The notes below the pieces were generated by a model. The model made no database searches. It was given only the letters and a program-made list of their open reading frames with translations, and was not told the origin of the DNA. The translations under genes were made by a program, and so were the position numbers. 64,000 nucleotides of DNA from Amycolatopsis sp. FBCC-B4732 (GTDB lineage Bacteria > Actinomycetota > Actinomycetes > Mycobacteriales > Pseudonocardiaceae): the NCBI RefSeq assembly GCF_023008405.1, contig NZ_CP095376.1, forward strand, positions 9,776,501 to 9,840,500, given 5' to 3'. Below are positions 18,085 through 27,200 of the stretch, in pieces (position 1 is the first letter of the stretch; every line of letters starts with the position of its first letter).

Positions 18085-19284
18085 ATGCTCGGCGTGCACC
18101 TGCTTGCGCCACTCCGCGAACCGCAGGCGCTCGAACCCGATGAGCCCGAGCACGACCGCGGCGACGACCAGCAGCAGCACCGCGGCCGGGACGTGCTCCA
18201 GCAGCGGCGTCGCCGCGACCAGCAGCACCCCCAAGACCAGCCGCTGGAGGTTCCAGCTGCCCAGGTTGCGCTTGCGCAGCGCGCTCAGCGCGATCAGGTA
18301 GAGCCCGAGCCCGCCGGTCAGCGTCCAGATCGGCACCCCGTGCAGCGCCTCGCCCGGCGAGTGGTGCTCGGTGTCGGCGATGTACAGGAACGCCTTCTTC
18401 AGCCCGAGGGCAACGAGCACGATCCCGGCGATCAGCGGCAGGTGCAGGAACGTGTAGGAGTCGGTGGCGAGCTTCGTGCGCTCGGTGCCCTCGGCCTGGC
18501 TGAGCCGGTGCTCGGACACGCGCGCGACGACGTCGAAGTACGTCCACCACATCCCGGCGGCGAGCGCCAGCCCGCACACCGCGCCGCCGGTGACCAGCCA
18601 CGACATCGGCAGCGACCCGATCCCGATGCCGATCGCGACGATCGACTCCCCGAGCGCGATGATCACGATCAGCCCGAACCGTTCGGCGAAGTGCGCGGGC
18701 GCGTTCAGCCGCCACCCTTCGGGCCCGGCGAGGTAGACGTTGAGGTAGTCGGCCAGCAGCGCGGCGACCCACAGCCCCAGCTGCCACGGCCCGCTCAGGA
18801 AGGCGGCGACGCCGAGCAGCCCGACGGAGGGCAGCAGGCCGACGAACATCTTGAGCAGGACCTTCCGCAACCCGGGGTCGTGCTTCGCGGCGCCGAGGTA
18901 GGCGACGAGGTGCAGCAGCCGCACGAGCGCGTAGCAGGCGACGAACAGCACGGGCGCGTACAACCCGCCGGGGAAGTCGACAAACGCTTCGGGGATGGTC
19001 AGGGAAACGAGGAACATCACGGCCATCGCCCCGAACATCGCGAGCCGCGCGATGCCGTGGTCGACGTGGATGGTGTTCCCGAGCCAGGCGTAGCTGCACC
19101 AGCACCACCACAGGACGGCGAGCATGGCCAGCCCCTGCCCGACGCCCACCGGGCTCAGGTGGTCGGCCATCAGCTGGGTGGTCTGGGTGATGGCGTAGAC
19201 GAAGACCAGGTCGAAGAAGAGCTCGATGGTGGAGACGCGGTGGTCCTCGTCCGCGCTCACCAGGTGCAGGCGTGTCGTTGGCAC
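18076..19284 (-). CDS. LtrA-family integral membrane protein
   Basis: 402 aa with about ten to twelve membrane segments. The family signature is clear at the N-terminus: VSTIELFFDLVFVYAITQTTQLM. ERFGLIVIIALGESIVAIG and the ADTEHHSPGE loop are also typical. LtrA (low temperature requirement A) proteins are widespread but biochemically uncharacterised. The gene diverges from the cyclase-like gene at 19403, with 118 bases between starts. Confidence 0.88.
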   Translation of the reverse strand: MPTTRLHLVSADEDHRVSTIELFFDLVFVYAITQTTQLMADHLSPVGVGQGLAMLAVLWWCWCSYAWLGNTIHVDHGIARLAMFGAMAVMFLVSLTIPEAFVDFPGGLYAPVLFVACYALVRLLHLVAYLGAAKHDPGLRKVLLKMFVGLLPSVGLLGVAAFLSGPWQLGLWVAALLADYLNVYLAGPEGWRLNAPAHFAERFGLIVIIALGESIVAIGIGIGSLPMSWLVTGGAVCGLALAAGMWWTYFDVVARVSEHRLSQAEGTERTKLATDSYTFLHLPLIAGIVLVALGLKKAFLYIADTEHHSPGEALHGVPIWTLTGGLGLYLIALSALRKRNLGSWNLQRLVLGVLLVAATPLLEHVPAAVLLLVVAAVVLGLIGFERLRFAEWRKQVHAEHSQ

Positions 19285-19402
19285 GCCGAATTATGGACGG
19301 CCGGGCCCCGCGAGCGGCGCGTTTCGGGGTAACGCCCTGCGCGAACATGGCCGAGTGTGCATACGTCTGGGACACTGGGTGCGGGACGTGGGGAGGTGGG
19401 TC

Positions 19403-20317
19403 GTGCATTCCTATGCGGCCGCGCTGCACCGGACGATCATGGCCGTGGACGTCGCCGGGTACAACAACCCGAGCCGCACCCTGGCCCACCTGCGAGAAGT
19501 CCACGAGGGCCTCTGGCGGGTCCTGCGCACGACGTTCGCCGAAACGGGCATCCCCTGGGACTCCTGCTACGTGGAGAACACGGGCGACGGCGCGATGATC
19601 CTGCTGCCCCCGGACATCGCCAAGGCGGACCTCGTGGCCCAGTTCCCGGCCCGGATGCGCGACGAACTGCGCCGCTACAACCACGTGCACGCAGAGGAGG
19701 CCCAGGTCCAGTTGCGCCTGGCCCTGCACGCGGGCGAAGTGGCGGAGGGCAGCCACGGCCGCGTCAGCAAGGCGGCGAGCTTCACGTTCCGCATCCTCGA
19801 AGCTCCGGAAGCGAAGGCGGCGCAGAAGGAGTCGAAGGCTGACCTGGTGCTGATCACTTCGGACCTGCTGTACGAGGAGGTCGTCGCCCAGGACGCGGCC
19901 GCCGACCCGGGAGCGTTCCGCCGCATCCCGGTGCAGGTGAAGTCCGGCGAACGGCCCGCGTGGGCGTGGCTGCGCGTGTTCGGCCGCGTGAACGGCGTGG
20001 TGGTGACCGCGCCGAAGGTGGCCGGCCGGGGTACCTTCCCGGCGTTGATCGACGCGCTGCTCGCCGTGCCCTGCGTGCGCAAACCGGAAAGCCGGCGGCT
20101 GCTGCTGGAACTGTTCCCCCGCCGGGAGATCGCCGACGTCGTGCCGTACCACGCCGAGGACCGCCTGCACGTCATCGCGCTGGCGCGCACGTGCCAGCGT
20201 TTCGACGGCGGCCTGGGGGAACTGCTCGACGCGGTCCGGACCATCGAGCCGGAATCCCCTCAGGTCACCGCGCTGGCCGCGATCATCGGCGATTGGCCGG
20301 AACACCGGCCGCGCTGA
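19403..20317 (+). CDS. Degenerate class III nucleotidyl cyclase-like protein with C-terminal effector-associated domain
   Basis: 304 aa. GTG 19403 follows GGGAGGTGGGTC. Residues about 10-215 resemble a class III cyclase/GGDEF-like catalytic core: TIMAVDVAGYNN and ENTGDGAMI keep both metal-binding Asp positions. The usual VNxAARL transition-state segment reads VSKAASFTFRIL, so activity is doubtful. The C-terminal 85 residues (LIDALLAVPCVRKPESRRLLLELF ... FDGGLGELLDAVRTIEP) look like an effector-associated domain of the type at the N-terminus of both VMAP proteins here (DHLIEVVNAC...GGMVALADAVRMMRPES). Such domains are described as homotypic adaptors linking effectors to VMAP/MoxR/vWA conflict systems. 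It is 88 bases upstream of the first cassette and likely its effector or sensor. Confidence 0.75.
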   Translation: MHSYAAALHRTIMAVDVAGYNNPSRTLAHLREVHEGLWRVLRTTFAETGIPWDSCYVENTGDGAMILLPPDIAKADLVAQFPARMRDELRRYNHVHAEEAQVQLRLALHAGEVAEGSHGRVSKAASFTFRILEAPEAKAAQKESKADLVLITSDLLYEEVVAQDAAADPGAFRRIPVQVKSGERPAWAWLRVFGRVNGVVVTAPKVAGRGTFPALIDALLAVPCVRKPESRRLLLELFPRREIADVVPYHAEDRLHVIALARTCQRFDGGLGELLDAVRTIEPESPQVTALAAIIGDWPEHRPR

Positions 20318-20330
20318 CGCTTGTCCAGCT

Positions 20331-20366
20331 TTTGCCCCTTTTTCCCCGGGTTCCGGTCGGTAAACT
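20331..20366 (+). promoter_or_regulatory. Putative promoter of cassette A, duplicated at cassette B
   Basis: TTTGCCCCTTTTT then TAAACT at 20361-20366, with CTTTTT as a possible -35 element 17 bases upstream of it. Downstream come CTCACG and a GGGGGAGGTGG ribosome region. Nearly the same string precedes the cassette B VMAP gene, which supports a functional promoter. Confidence 0.5.
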
Positions 20367-20405
20367 CACGGTCCCGAGCGCACGCCGGGGGAGGTGGTTC
20401 GTCAC

Positions 20406-21932
20406 GTGTCGGCCGGTGAACGGGTTTACGGGCCCGGACGCGAATTCCGCTACCGGCCGGGCACCACGGTCTCGGTCCGGGAAGCGATCGTCAACGTCCT
20501 CGCCGGAGCGGGTTTGGCCGTCGATCCCGCCGGCCGCGCGTTGCTGCTGCACCTGATCCACGACAACCTCGGTTCGCCGTTGGTGGTCCCGGATCAGGTG
20601 ACCGGACGCGATCACCTGATCGAAGTCGTCAACGCCTGCGCGAAAGCGGATGGCGGAATGGTCGCGCTCGCCGACGCCGTCCGGATGATGCGGCCGGAAT
20701 CGCGCGAATCGGATCAGGTGCGGCGGCTGGTGGACCAGCCGCGCATGCACGACTTGCTGCCGGAACCGGAACTGTGGTGGCTCCGCGCCCGATTGCTCGG
20801 TGTCGTCCCGCCCCGGCTGAGCGCGCTGCTCCGGCGAGCGGCCGGACCGGCGGATCCCCCGGCCGACGTCCGCGACGCCTGGGACGCTTTCTGCGCCCTT
20901 TCCGACTTCAACACCCCGCCGGACGGGTTGCCGCCCGCGCTCGCGTTCGTCGAATTCGTGGCCGGGAAAAGCCCGCCCGTGCTCGCCGGTGAACTGCGGC
21001 ACTGGAATGCGGTGCAGGCACGGCGGTTGCAGGCCGAAGCGGGATTGGCCGCGTTGCGCGCGGAACGGGAGCCGGATTCGCCCGCCGACTCGCGGCTGCA
21101 CCTGATGATCGTCGTCCAGCCCGACGGCATCGACCCGGGACGGCACCTGGTTTCCTACTGGCGCCAGGACGATCCGGAAGAATGGCCGCCCGCCCGCGGT
21201 GGTCTCGACACGGTGACCGGGGACCAGCTCGAGCGCCACGTCGACACGCTCGTCGTCGAAGCGGAAAACGCGTGGGCGGAGTACCGCGGCGAAGTCCGCC
21301 TGGAGTTCGTCCTGCCGAGGTCGTTGCTGAACCTGCCGGTGCACCTCTGGTGCAAAGAACACGAAACCGGCGATCCGCGGCCGTTGTTCCTCGATTACCC
21401 GATTGTCGTGCGGTCGCTGGAGCGGATGCGTTCACGGCATTGGCACCGGGCCTGGCGGCTGCGGTGGGAAGCGATGATGACCGATCCTTCGGCTGAACGG
21501 GTGTATTTCTGCACTTCCGAAGACACCGGTGAGCGGCACCGGCTCGACGCGATACTCAGTGAGGATCAATGGGTGGTCATGGTTCTCGCGGCCGCGCCGG
21601 CATCGCGGCCGAGACCGGGGGAAGACGAACTCGCGGCGGGATTGCGGTCCGGGCTTCCCGCACTACTATGGCATCCCGAGGCGTCGCTGGATCTCTTGCG
21701 AGAGGTGGTCACGTGGCTGGTCGAAGGCGGTGCTCTCGGCGACCTTCCCGCTCGCGTGCAGAAATCGCGGTGCGCCGCTTTTCGGAAAACGACCATTCCG
21801 CCGGACCTGAGCGTCGTCCGGAATCTGGTCGTCCTCTGGGACGATCCGGCGCGCGTGGTTTTCCTCGACAGCCCGCCGTTCCGGCCGGGCTCGCCACCCG
21901 GGAGCGCCGATGAACGAGGACGAGCATCCTGA
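20406..21932 (+). CDS. VMAP (vWA-MoxR-associated protein), cassette A
   Basis: 508 aa from GTG 20406, which is 11 bases after GGGGGAGG. GTG 20394 overlaps that ribosome site and is less likely. The N-terminal effector-associated domain is at about residues 18-100 (SVREAIVNVLAGAGL ... VVNACAKADGGMVALADAV). A helical middle follows (WDAFCALSDFNTPPDGLPPALAFVEFVA). The C-terminal VMAP domain contains VRLEFVLPRSLLNLPVHLW and YPIVVRSLERM, which read like the family signature. VMAP proteins are thought to bridge the ATPase and vWA subunits and recruit EAD-tagged effectors. The 3' end overlaps the MoxR gene by 23 bases. Paralogue at 29568. Confidence 0.8.
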   Translation: MSAGERVYGPGREFRYRPGTTVSVREAIVNVLAGAGLAVDPAGRALLLHLIHDNLGSPLVVPDQVTGRDHLIEVVNACAKADGGMVALADAVRMMRPESRESDQVRRLVDQPRMHDLLPEPELWWLRARLLGVVPPRLSALLRRAAGPADPPADVRDAWDAFCALSDFNTPPDGLPPALAFVEFVAGKSPPVLAGELRHWNAVQARRLQAEAGLAALRAEREPDSPADSRLHLMIVVQPDGIDPGRHLVSYWRQDDPEEWPPARGGLDTVTGDQLERHVDTLVVEAENAWAEYRGEVRLEFVLPRSLLNLPVHLWCKEHETGDPRPLFLDYPIVVRSLERMRSRHWHRAWRLRWEAMMTDPSAERVYFCTSEDTGERHRLDAILSEDQWVVMVLAAAPASRPRPGEDELAAGLRSGLPALLWHPEASLDLLREVVTWLVEGGALGDLPARVQKSRCAAFRKTTIPPDLSVVRNLVVLWDDPARVVFLDSPPFRPGSPPGSADERGRAS

Positions 21933-22974
21933 ACGGCCGCCGGGCTGGTGGGTCTACCGCGGCACCGGGATCCCCGCGCCCGAGCGGGCGGACCTGCTCC
22001 CGCCCCCGCCGCCGTGGCGCGAGTTCGACGGCGGGCCGTTGCTCGACGACGTGCCGGCGCCACCCGGCGACCGGGAAACGAAACGGCGGCTCGGCGGCGC
22101 CAGCACCGAATCGGTGCCGCGGGCCGACATCCACGAAGTCGACATGGTCAACGCGGCGCTCTACCTGCGCCGGCCCCTCCTCGTCACCGGCCGGCCGGGC
22201 AGCGGGAAGTCCAGCCTCGCCTTCCGGATCGCCCGTGAACTCGGGCTGGGCCGGGTCCTGCAGTGGCCGATCACTTCGCACACCACGCTGAAGACGGGGA
22301 CGTACAGCTACGACGCCATCGGTCGCGCGCACGCCGCCGGCTCGCGGTCGGCGGCGGCCGGCAGCGGGGCAGGAGAAGTGGCGGAGCCGCCGATCGGCGA
22401 CTTCGTGCGGCTCGGTGCGCTGGGCACCGCGTTCCTGCCCCGACGGCGGCCGCGGGTGCTGCTCATCGACGAACTGGACAAGTCCGAAGAAGAATTGCCC
22501 AACGACCTGCTCAGCCTGTTCGAGGACGGCGAGTTCGAAATCCCCGAGCTGGTCCGGATGGCGCGGCGCACACCGGTGGTCGAGGTCTTCACGGCCGATC
22601 CCGATTCGACGGCGGAGATCATCGGCGGGCAGGTGCGGTGTCACGCGTTCCCCATCGTCGTGATCACCAGCAACGGCGAACGGGACTTCCCGCCCGCGTT
22701 CCTGCGGCGCTGCCTGCGCTACGAGACCAAGGACCCGGACGTCGACCAGCTGGCCGCGATGGTCGCCGCGCACATGCTCGACCCGGCGGACGCCCACCGG
22801 TCGCGGATCATCGAAGAGTTCGTCAGGCGGAGCGAAGCGTTCGGCGGGCTGCCGGTCGACAAGCTGCTCGAAGCCGTCTACCTCGCCACTTCCGGGGCCT
22901 ACCGCGAAAACGGTGCCTCCTGGGAGCAGCTGATGGACGCGCTGTGGCGGCAGTTGAACTCCTTGGTTTCCTGA
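21910..22974 (+). CDS. MoxR-type AAA+ ATPase, cassette A
   Basis: 354 aa. Walker A GRPGSGKSS is near residues 95-103. Walker B is VLLIDELDKSE, sensor 1 VVITSNGERDFPPAF, and an arginine finger is in LRRCLRYE. The N-terminus is a proline-rich PPGWWVYRGTG segment conserved in the cassette B copy. MoxR ATPases work with vWA proteins as NTP-driven chaperone or signalling complexes, and here the vWA protein is encoded 2 bases downstream. ATG 21910 is preceded by GGGAGCGCC. Confidence 0.9.
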   Translation: MNEDEHPERPPGWWVYRGTGIPAPERADLLPPPPPWREFDGGPLLDDVPAPPGDRETKRRLGGASTESVPRADIHEVDMVNAALYLRRPLLVTGRPGSGKSSLAFRIARELGLGRVLQWPITSHTTLKTGTYSYDAIGRAHAAGSRSAAAGSGAGEVAEPPIGDFVRLGALGTAFLPRRRPRVLLIDELDKSEEELPNDLLSLFEDGEFEIPELVRMARRTPVVEVFTADPDSTAEIIGGQVRCHAFPIVVITSNGERDFPPAFLRRCLRYETKDPDVDQLAAMVAAHMLDPADAHRSRIIEEFVRRSEAFGGLPVDKLLEAVYLATSGAYRENGASWEQLMDALWRQLNSLVS

Positions 22975-22975
22975 C

Positions 22976-25900
22976 GTGGCACCGGAGCCACCCGACGTCC
23001 CCACCGTCGCCGAGCTGAGCTGGAGCGAGGTGGGCGACGCCGTGTGGCTCGCGATGGCGATCGGGGACTCGGCACCGCGCGCCCACCCGGAGTTCGAGTC
23101 GCCGGAGCCCGCGGTCGAAGAAGACGAACGAGCGCACGGTTTCCCGGAGCCGCCGGAAGAACCGGCCGGACCGGTGACCCCGCCGCTCGGCCGCCCTCCC
23201 GACCGGATCGTCACCGCTTTGGCGAAGAGCACGGAAATCCTGGGGGCGTCCGGCGCAGCGGTGTCCGGCCCGGTCGGGTTCCTGCCGGAGGCCGCCGCGA
23301 TCATCCGCGCGCTCCGCCCGCTCAAGCGGACCCGCCCTTCGCGCCACGAAGAAGACGTCGTCCTGGACGAAGAGCTGACCGCGGAAGACGCGGTGCAGGA
23401 CGACCTCTGGCTCCCGCGCACGAAGCCGGCCATGGTCCGCGGGCTGGACCTGACCGTCGTCGTCGACTCGAGTCCGTCGATGGCGCTGTGGCAGCCGACC
23501 GTGACCGCGTTCCTGACACTGCTCCGGCAGCTCGGCGCGTTCCGCTCGATCCAGGTGCGCCTGCTCGAAACCGGCAAGCGCGCGGACGACGGGGTGCCCG
23601 GCCCGGTGCTGCGGGGCGGCACTCCCGGCGCGCCCGAACGGCAGCCCGCCGAGTTGCTCGACCCGTCGGGCCGCCGCCTCCTGGTCGTGCTGACGGACGG
23701 GATGGGCGAGTCCTGGCACCAGGATTCGGTCGCTCCGCTGCTGGCCCAGTGGGGACGGACCATGCCGGTCGCGGTCGTCCAGGTGCTTCCGCAGCGGCTG
23801 TGGGGCCGGGCCGGGCCGCAGCTGCACCAGGCCAGGCTGACGACACCGGGCCCGTTCCGGCCGAACCGGCGTTACGGCCTCGAACTCCCGGACGCCTGGC
23901 TGACCGGCGAAGACCCGGAGACGGCGGGCGCCGGCGCGGTGCCGATTCCGGTCGTCGAACTGGATCCGCGCTGGCTCGGCTGGTGGGCGCGGACGATCAG
24001 CCGCGCGCAGCCGGACCCGGTGCAGGCGGTCGTGCTGCTGGCCCGGGCCCAGCCGCAGCCGGCCGAGGCGTGGGACGGGCCGGTGCTGTCGGCGCAGGAC
24101 CAGGTGAAGCACTTCCACGGCGTCGCTTCGCCACCCGCGTTCCGGCTGGCGACGCTGCTGGCCGCGGTCCCGGTCAGCCTGCCGATCGCCCGGTTCGTCC
24201 AGGCCGAAATGGTCCCCGACGCGGACACGGCCGACCTCGCTGAGGTGCTGGGCAGCGGCCTCCTCGACGTCCCGGCGACGCTCGAAGCGGGCCAGGGCTG
24301 GGACGAGCTCGTCTACGAATTCCCGCTCGCGGTCCGGGAAGCCCTGCTCGCCGCCGGCCGCCGATCCGACACGGTCCAGGTCGTCCGCGCCACCGGCGGC
24401 CGCTTCGGCGACCGGCACCCGGTCCTGCTCCGGGTCGCCGCGGCGCTGGAGGACCCCGAACACGCGCCACTGCCGGAAGCCGACACCGACCTGGCCGCCG
24501 GCGTCGCACTCGAACGCGCGGTGATGCGGGCCCTGTCCGGCCCGTACGCCGGCCGCGCGGATCGCTTGCGGCACTGGGAATCCGAGCTGGGCGCGCAGGT
24601 GCCGGGCGAAGTACCGGACCCCGGATCGACGACCGAGAACCTGGTCGCCGACGTCCACGAAGAAGCGGCGGACTCCCGCCAGCGAGTCCGCCAGCTGACC
24701 ACGGACGCCCCGGCGGTCTGGGGCGCGGTACCGGCCCGCAACCCGGACTTCACCGGCCGCCAACGGCTTTTGGCCGCCTTGGCGGCCGACCTCCACCACA
24801 GCGGCCGCGCGGTCCTCCACGGCATGGGCGGGCTCGGCAAGAGCCAGATAGCGACGGAGTACGTCTACCGCAACCTCGACCGCTACGACCTGGTGTGGTG
24901 GGTGAGTGCCGCACAGGAGACGCGGATCCGTGCGTCGCTGACGGAATTGGCGCGGCAGCTCGAATTGCCCGGTGCCGCCGAGGCGGTGACCGCGGTGCCG
25001 GATGTCCTCGATGCCTTGCACCAGGGCAAGCCTTACCGCCGGTGGCTGCTCGTGTTCGATGCGGCCGACGATCCCGAGATCGTGCTCCCGTTCCTCCCGG
25101 CGGAGGGACCAGGCGAGATCTTGGTGACGACCAGGCACCTGGCGTGGCCCGAAACCTTTCCCCCGCGAATCGAGGTGGAGCCGTTCACCAGGGCGGAAAG
25201 CGTGGAACTGCTCTGCCTGCACGACCGGCAGCTCGATGCGGAGCGGGCCGATCGGCTGGCCGGGCGCCTGGCCGACCTGCCGCTCGCGCTCGCTCAAGCA
25301 GCGGCGCTGCGGGTGGAAATCGAAATGCCGGTGGACGAGTACCTGCGCCGGTTCGAGGAGAAGACCTCGGAAATCCGCGAGACATCGACACCGACCGAGT
25401 ACGAGGTGCACGTCGCCGCCGCCTGGAACGTGTCGTTCGACGAGCTCGGTACCCGCAACCCAGCCGCGCACCAGTTGCTGCAGGTCTGCGCCTTCTTCGC
25501 CCCTGAACCGATCTCTCGCAGCTTCTTCACCGGAGTCCGGCGGTTGTCGATAGCCCCGGAGCTCGACACGGCGATGCGCGATCCCAGCCGGCTCGACCAG
25601 GCTCTGCGCGACATCCACCGGTGGGGATTGGCGAAGGTGGACCACCGTTCGGACACGCTTCTGCTGCACTGGCTGGTTCAGCTGGTGCTGCGCAACCGGA
25701 TGAGCGACGAGCACCACCACACCATCCGCCACGGTGCTCACCTGCTGCTCGCGAACCGCGACCCGGGTGATCCTGCCGCGCCTCACCTCTGGCCTCAGTA
25801 CCACATGGTGCTGCCCCACATCTACGCCGCCGAACTGATCGACTGCGACGACGACGAGGTACGCGTCCTCGTGCTCAACTTGGTCAAGTTCTTGTACTTC

Positions 25901-27196
25901 TGGGGTGACCACACGGGTGCGACGGTGCTCGCCGGACGGGTGGTCGAGGCGTGGACGGACCGGTTCGGCGAAGCGGACCCGTTGACGCTGGAGGCGTCGG
26001 AACGGCTCGGCTTCTTCCTTTGGTCGCTGGGGCGCTACGAGGAAGCGGAAGTGATCAACAACCGGACTCTCCTCCTCTACCAGCAGCGAGAGGCCACTGG
26101 GCAGCGATCGAAGAAGACCCTGAACGCCCAGGTGGCCGTGGCCGCGGTGCTGAAGGCGCGTGGCGACTTCGCCGGTGCGCGCAAGCTCAACCTGGCGACT
26201 TACCACGAAGCTGCCGCCGTCTTGGGCGCCGACGAACCCACGACCCTGACCGCCGCACACGACCTGGTCGTTTCCCTGCTCCTGACCGGTGAGTACGGCG
26301 AGGCCAGACGAATCGGCGAAGACACCCGTGCGCGGTGCGCGGAGGTCCTGGGGCCGGACAACGCCGCCACCATCAGCACCCTGAACATCTTGGTGATCTG
26401 CAGGCGGGAAATCGGCGACTACTCCTGGGCCAGGATCGAGCAGCAGAAGATCGTCGAGCGGGTCCGCCGTCTGGTCCGTGACGAAAACGCCGGCGTGGTC
26501 CGGCGGGAGTACCACCTCGCCGTGGCGCTGCGGAAGGACGGTCAGCACGAGGCGGCGCTGGCATTGTCGCGAAGTACCCTGGAGCGCTTCAAATCCCGCT
26601 ATGGCCTCGGCAACCCGAACACCCTGCCGTGCGTGCTCGCGCATTCGATCGATCTCCGTTGCGTCGGGGAGCTCGACGCGGCGAGAACTCTCGGACAGCA
26701 GGCGGTCGACCTCTACCGGGTGAGTCTCGGTCGCCGGCATCCCCACACGCTCGTGGCGGAAGTCGACCTCGGCGTGACACTTCGCCTGTTGGGCGCCCCG
26801 ATGGCGGCACGGGACGGAGACGACCACGCGCACTACGACCTGCAAAGGATTCTCGGGGCCGATCATCCGCACACGATCGCCGCGGCCATCGAACTCGCGA
26901 ACGACCGGGCAGCCGTCGGCGATCGGCGGTGGTCCGCCAAGCAGCTGCTGGACACCGACAAAGAAAACCTCGCGCGGGCTCGCCGGACGCTGGGCGAAGA
27001 CCACCCGGTCACCCTGGCTGCCCAGCTCAACCGGGCGCTCGACCTGCACGCGGCCGGACGGAGCCGCGACGCAGCGCCTCAGCACCAAGACGTCGTGGCC
27101 CGCTACCGCCGGGTGCTCCGCGCCGACCACCCGATGACCGTGTCCGCCGAACGAGGGGTCCGAGCCGTCTGCGACATCGATCCGACGCCGCTTTGA
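22976..27196 (+). CDS. vWA-STAND NTPase-TPR protein (FxsT-like), cassette A
   Basis: 1406 aa. A Pro/Glu-rich N-terminus is followed by a vWA-like domain of the SAV_2336 type: MIDAS VVVDSSPSMALW near residue 165 and VLTDGMGESW near 240. From about residue 580 an NB-ARC/STAND NTPase carries Walker A GMGGLGKSQ (near 618) and Walker B RWLLVFDAADDPE. LADLPLALAQAA and a winged-helix region (QLLQVCAFFAPEPISRSFF) follow. The last 400 residues are TPR-like repeats with recurring GADHPHTI-type turns. The same layout is annotated in FxSxx-COOH systems as the TPR protein. It probably senses and oligomerises using the MoxR and VMAP partners. It converges on the hydroxylase gene (4-base gap). Confidence 0.85.
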   Translation: MAPEPPDVPTVAELSWSEVGDAVWLAMAIGDSAPRAHPEFESPEPAVEEDERAHGFPEPPEEPAGPVTPPLGRPPDRIVTALAKSTEILGASGAAVSGPVGFLPEAAAIIRALRPLKRTRPSRHEEDVVLDEELTAEDAVQDDLWLPRTKPAMVRGLDLTVVVDSSPSMALWQPTVTAFLTLLRQLGAFRSIQVRLLETGKRADDGVPGPVLRGGTPGAPERQPAELLDPSGRRLLVVLTDGMGESWHQDSVAPLLAQWGRTMPVAVVQVLPQRLWGRAGPQLHQARLTTPGPFRPNRRYGLELPDAWLTGEDPETAGAGAVPIPVVELDPRWLGWWARTISRAQPDPVQAVVLLARAQPQPAEAWDGPVLSAQDQVKHFHGVASPPAFRLATLLAAVPVSLPIARFVQAEMVPDADTADLAEVLGSGLLDVPATLEAGQGWDELVYEFPLAVREALLAAGRRSDTVQVVRATGGRFGDRHPVLLRVAAALEDPEHAPLPEADTDLAAGVALERAVMRALSGPYAGRADRLRHWESELGAQVPGEVPDPGSTTENLVADVHEEAADSRQRVRQLTTDAPAVWGAVPARNPDFTGRQRLLAALAADLHHSGRAVLHGMGGLGKSQIATEYVYRNLDRYDLVWWVSAAQETRIRASLTELARQLELPGAAEAVTAVPDVLDALHQGKPYRRWLLVFDAADDPEIVLPFLPAEGPGEILVTTRHLAWPETFPPRIEVEPFTRAESVELLCLHDRQLDAERADRLAGRLADLPLALAQAAALRVEIEMPVDEYLRRFEEKTSEIRETSTPTEYEVHVAAAWNVSFDELGTRNPAAHQLLQVCAFFAPEPISRSFFTGVRRLSIAPELDTAMRDPSRLDQALRDIHRWGLAKVDHRSDTLLLHWLVQLVLRNRMSDEHHHTIRHGAHLLLANRDPGDPAAPHLWPQYHMVLPHIYAAELIDCDDDEVRVLVLNLVKFLYFWGDHTGATVLAGRVVEAWTDRFGEADPLTLEASERLGFFLWSLGRYEEAEVINNRTLLLYQQREATGQRSKKTLNAQVAVAAVLKARGDFAGARKLNLATYHEAAAVLGADEPTTLTAAHDLVVSLLLTGEYGEARRIGEDTRARCAEVLGPDNAATISTLNILVICRREIGDYSWARIEQQKIVERVRRLVRDENAGVVRREYHLAVALRKDGQHEAALALSRSTLERFKSRYGLGNPNTLPCVLAHSIDLRCVGELDAARTLGQQAVDLYRVSLGRRHPHTLVAEVDLGVTLRLLGAPMAARDGDDHAHYDLQRILGADHPHTIAAAIELANDRAAVGDRRWSAKQLLDTDKENLARARRTLGEDHPVTLAAQLNRALDLHAAGRSRDAAPQHQDVVARYRRVLRADHPMTVSAERGVRAVCDIDPTPL

Positions 27197-27200
27197 CCGA

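Noticed and set aside
22823..27130. Very long open frame on the minus strand opposite the cassette A vWA-NTPase gene
   Set aside because: The translation is Arg/Gly/His/Val-rich low-complexity typical of antisense frames in GC-rich genes; the plus strand has clear vWA, P-loop and TPR motifs.
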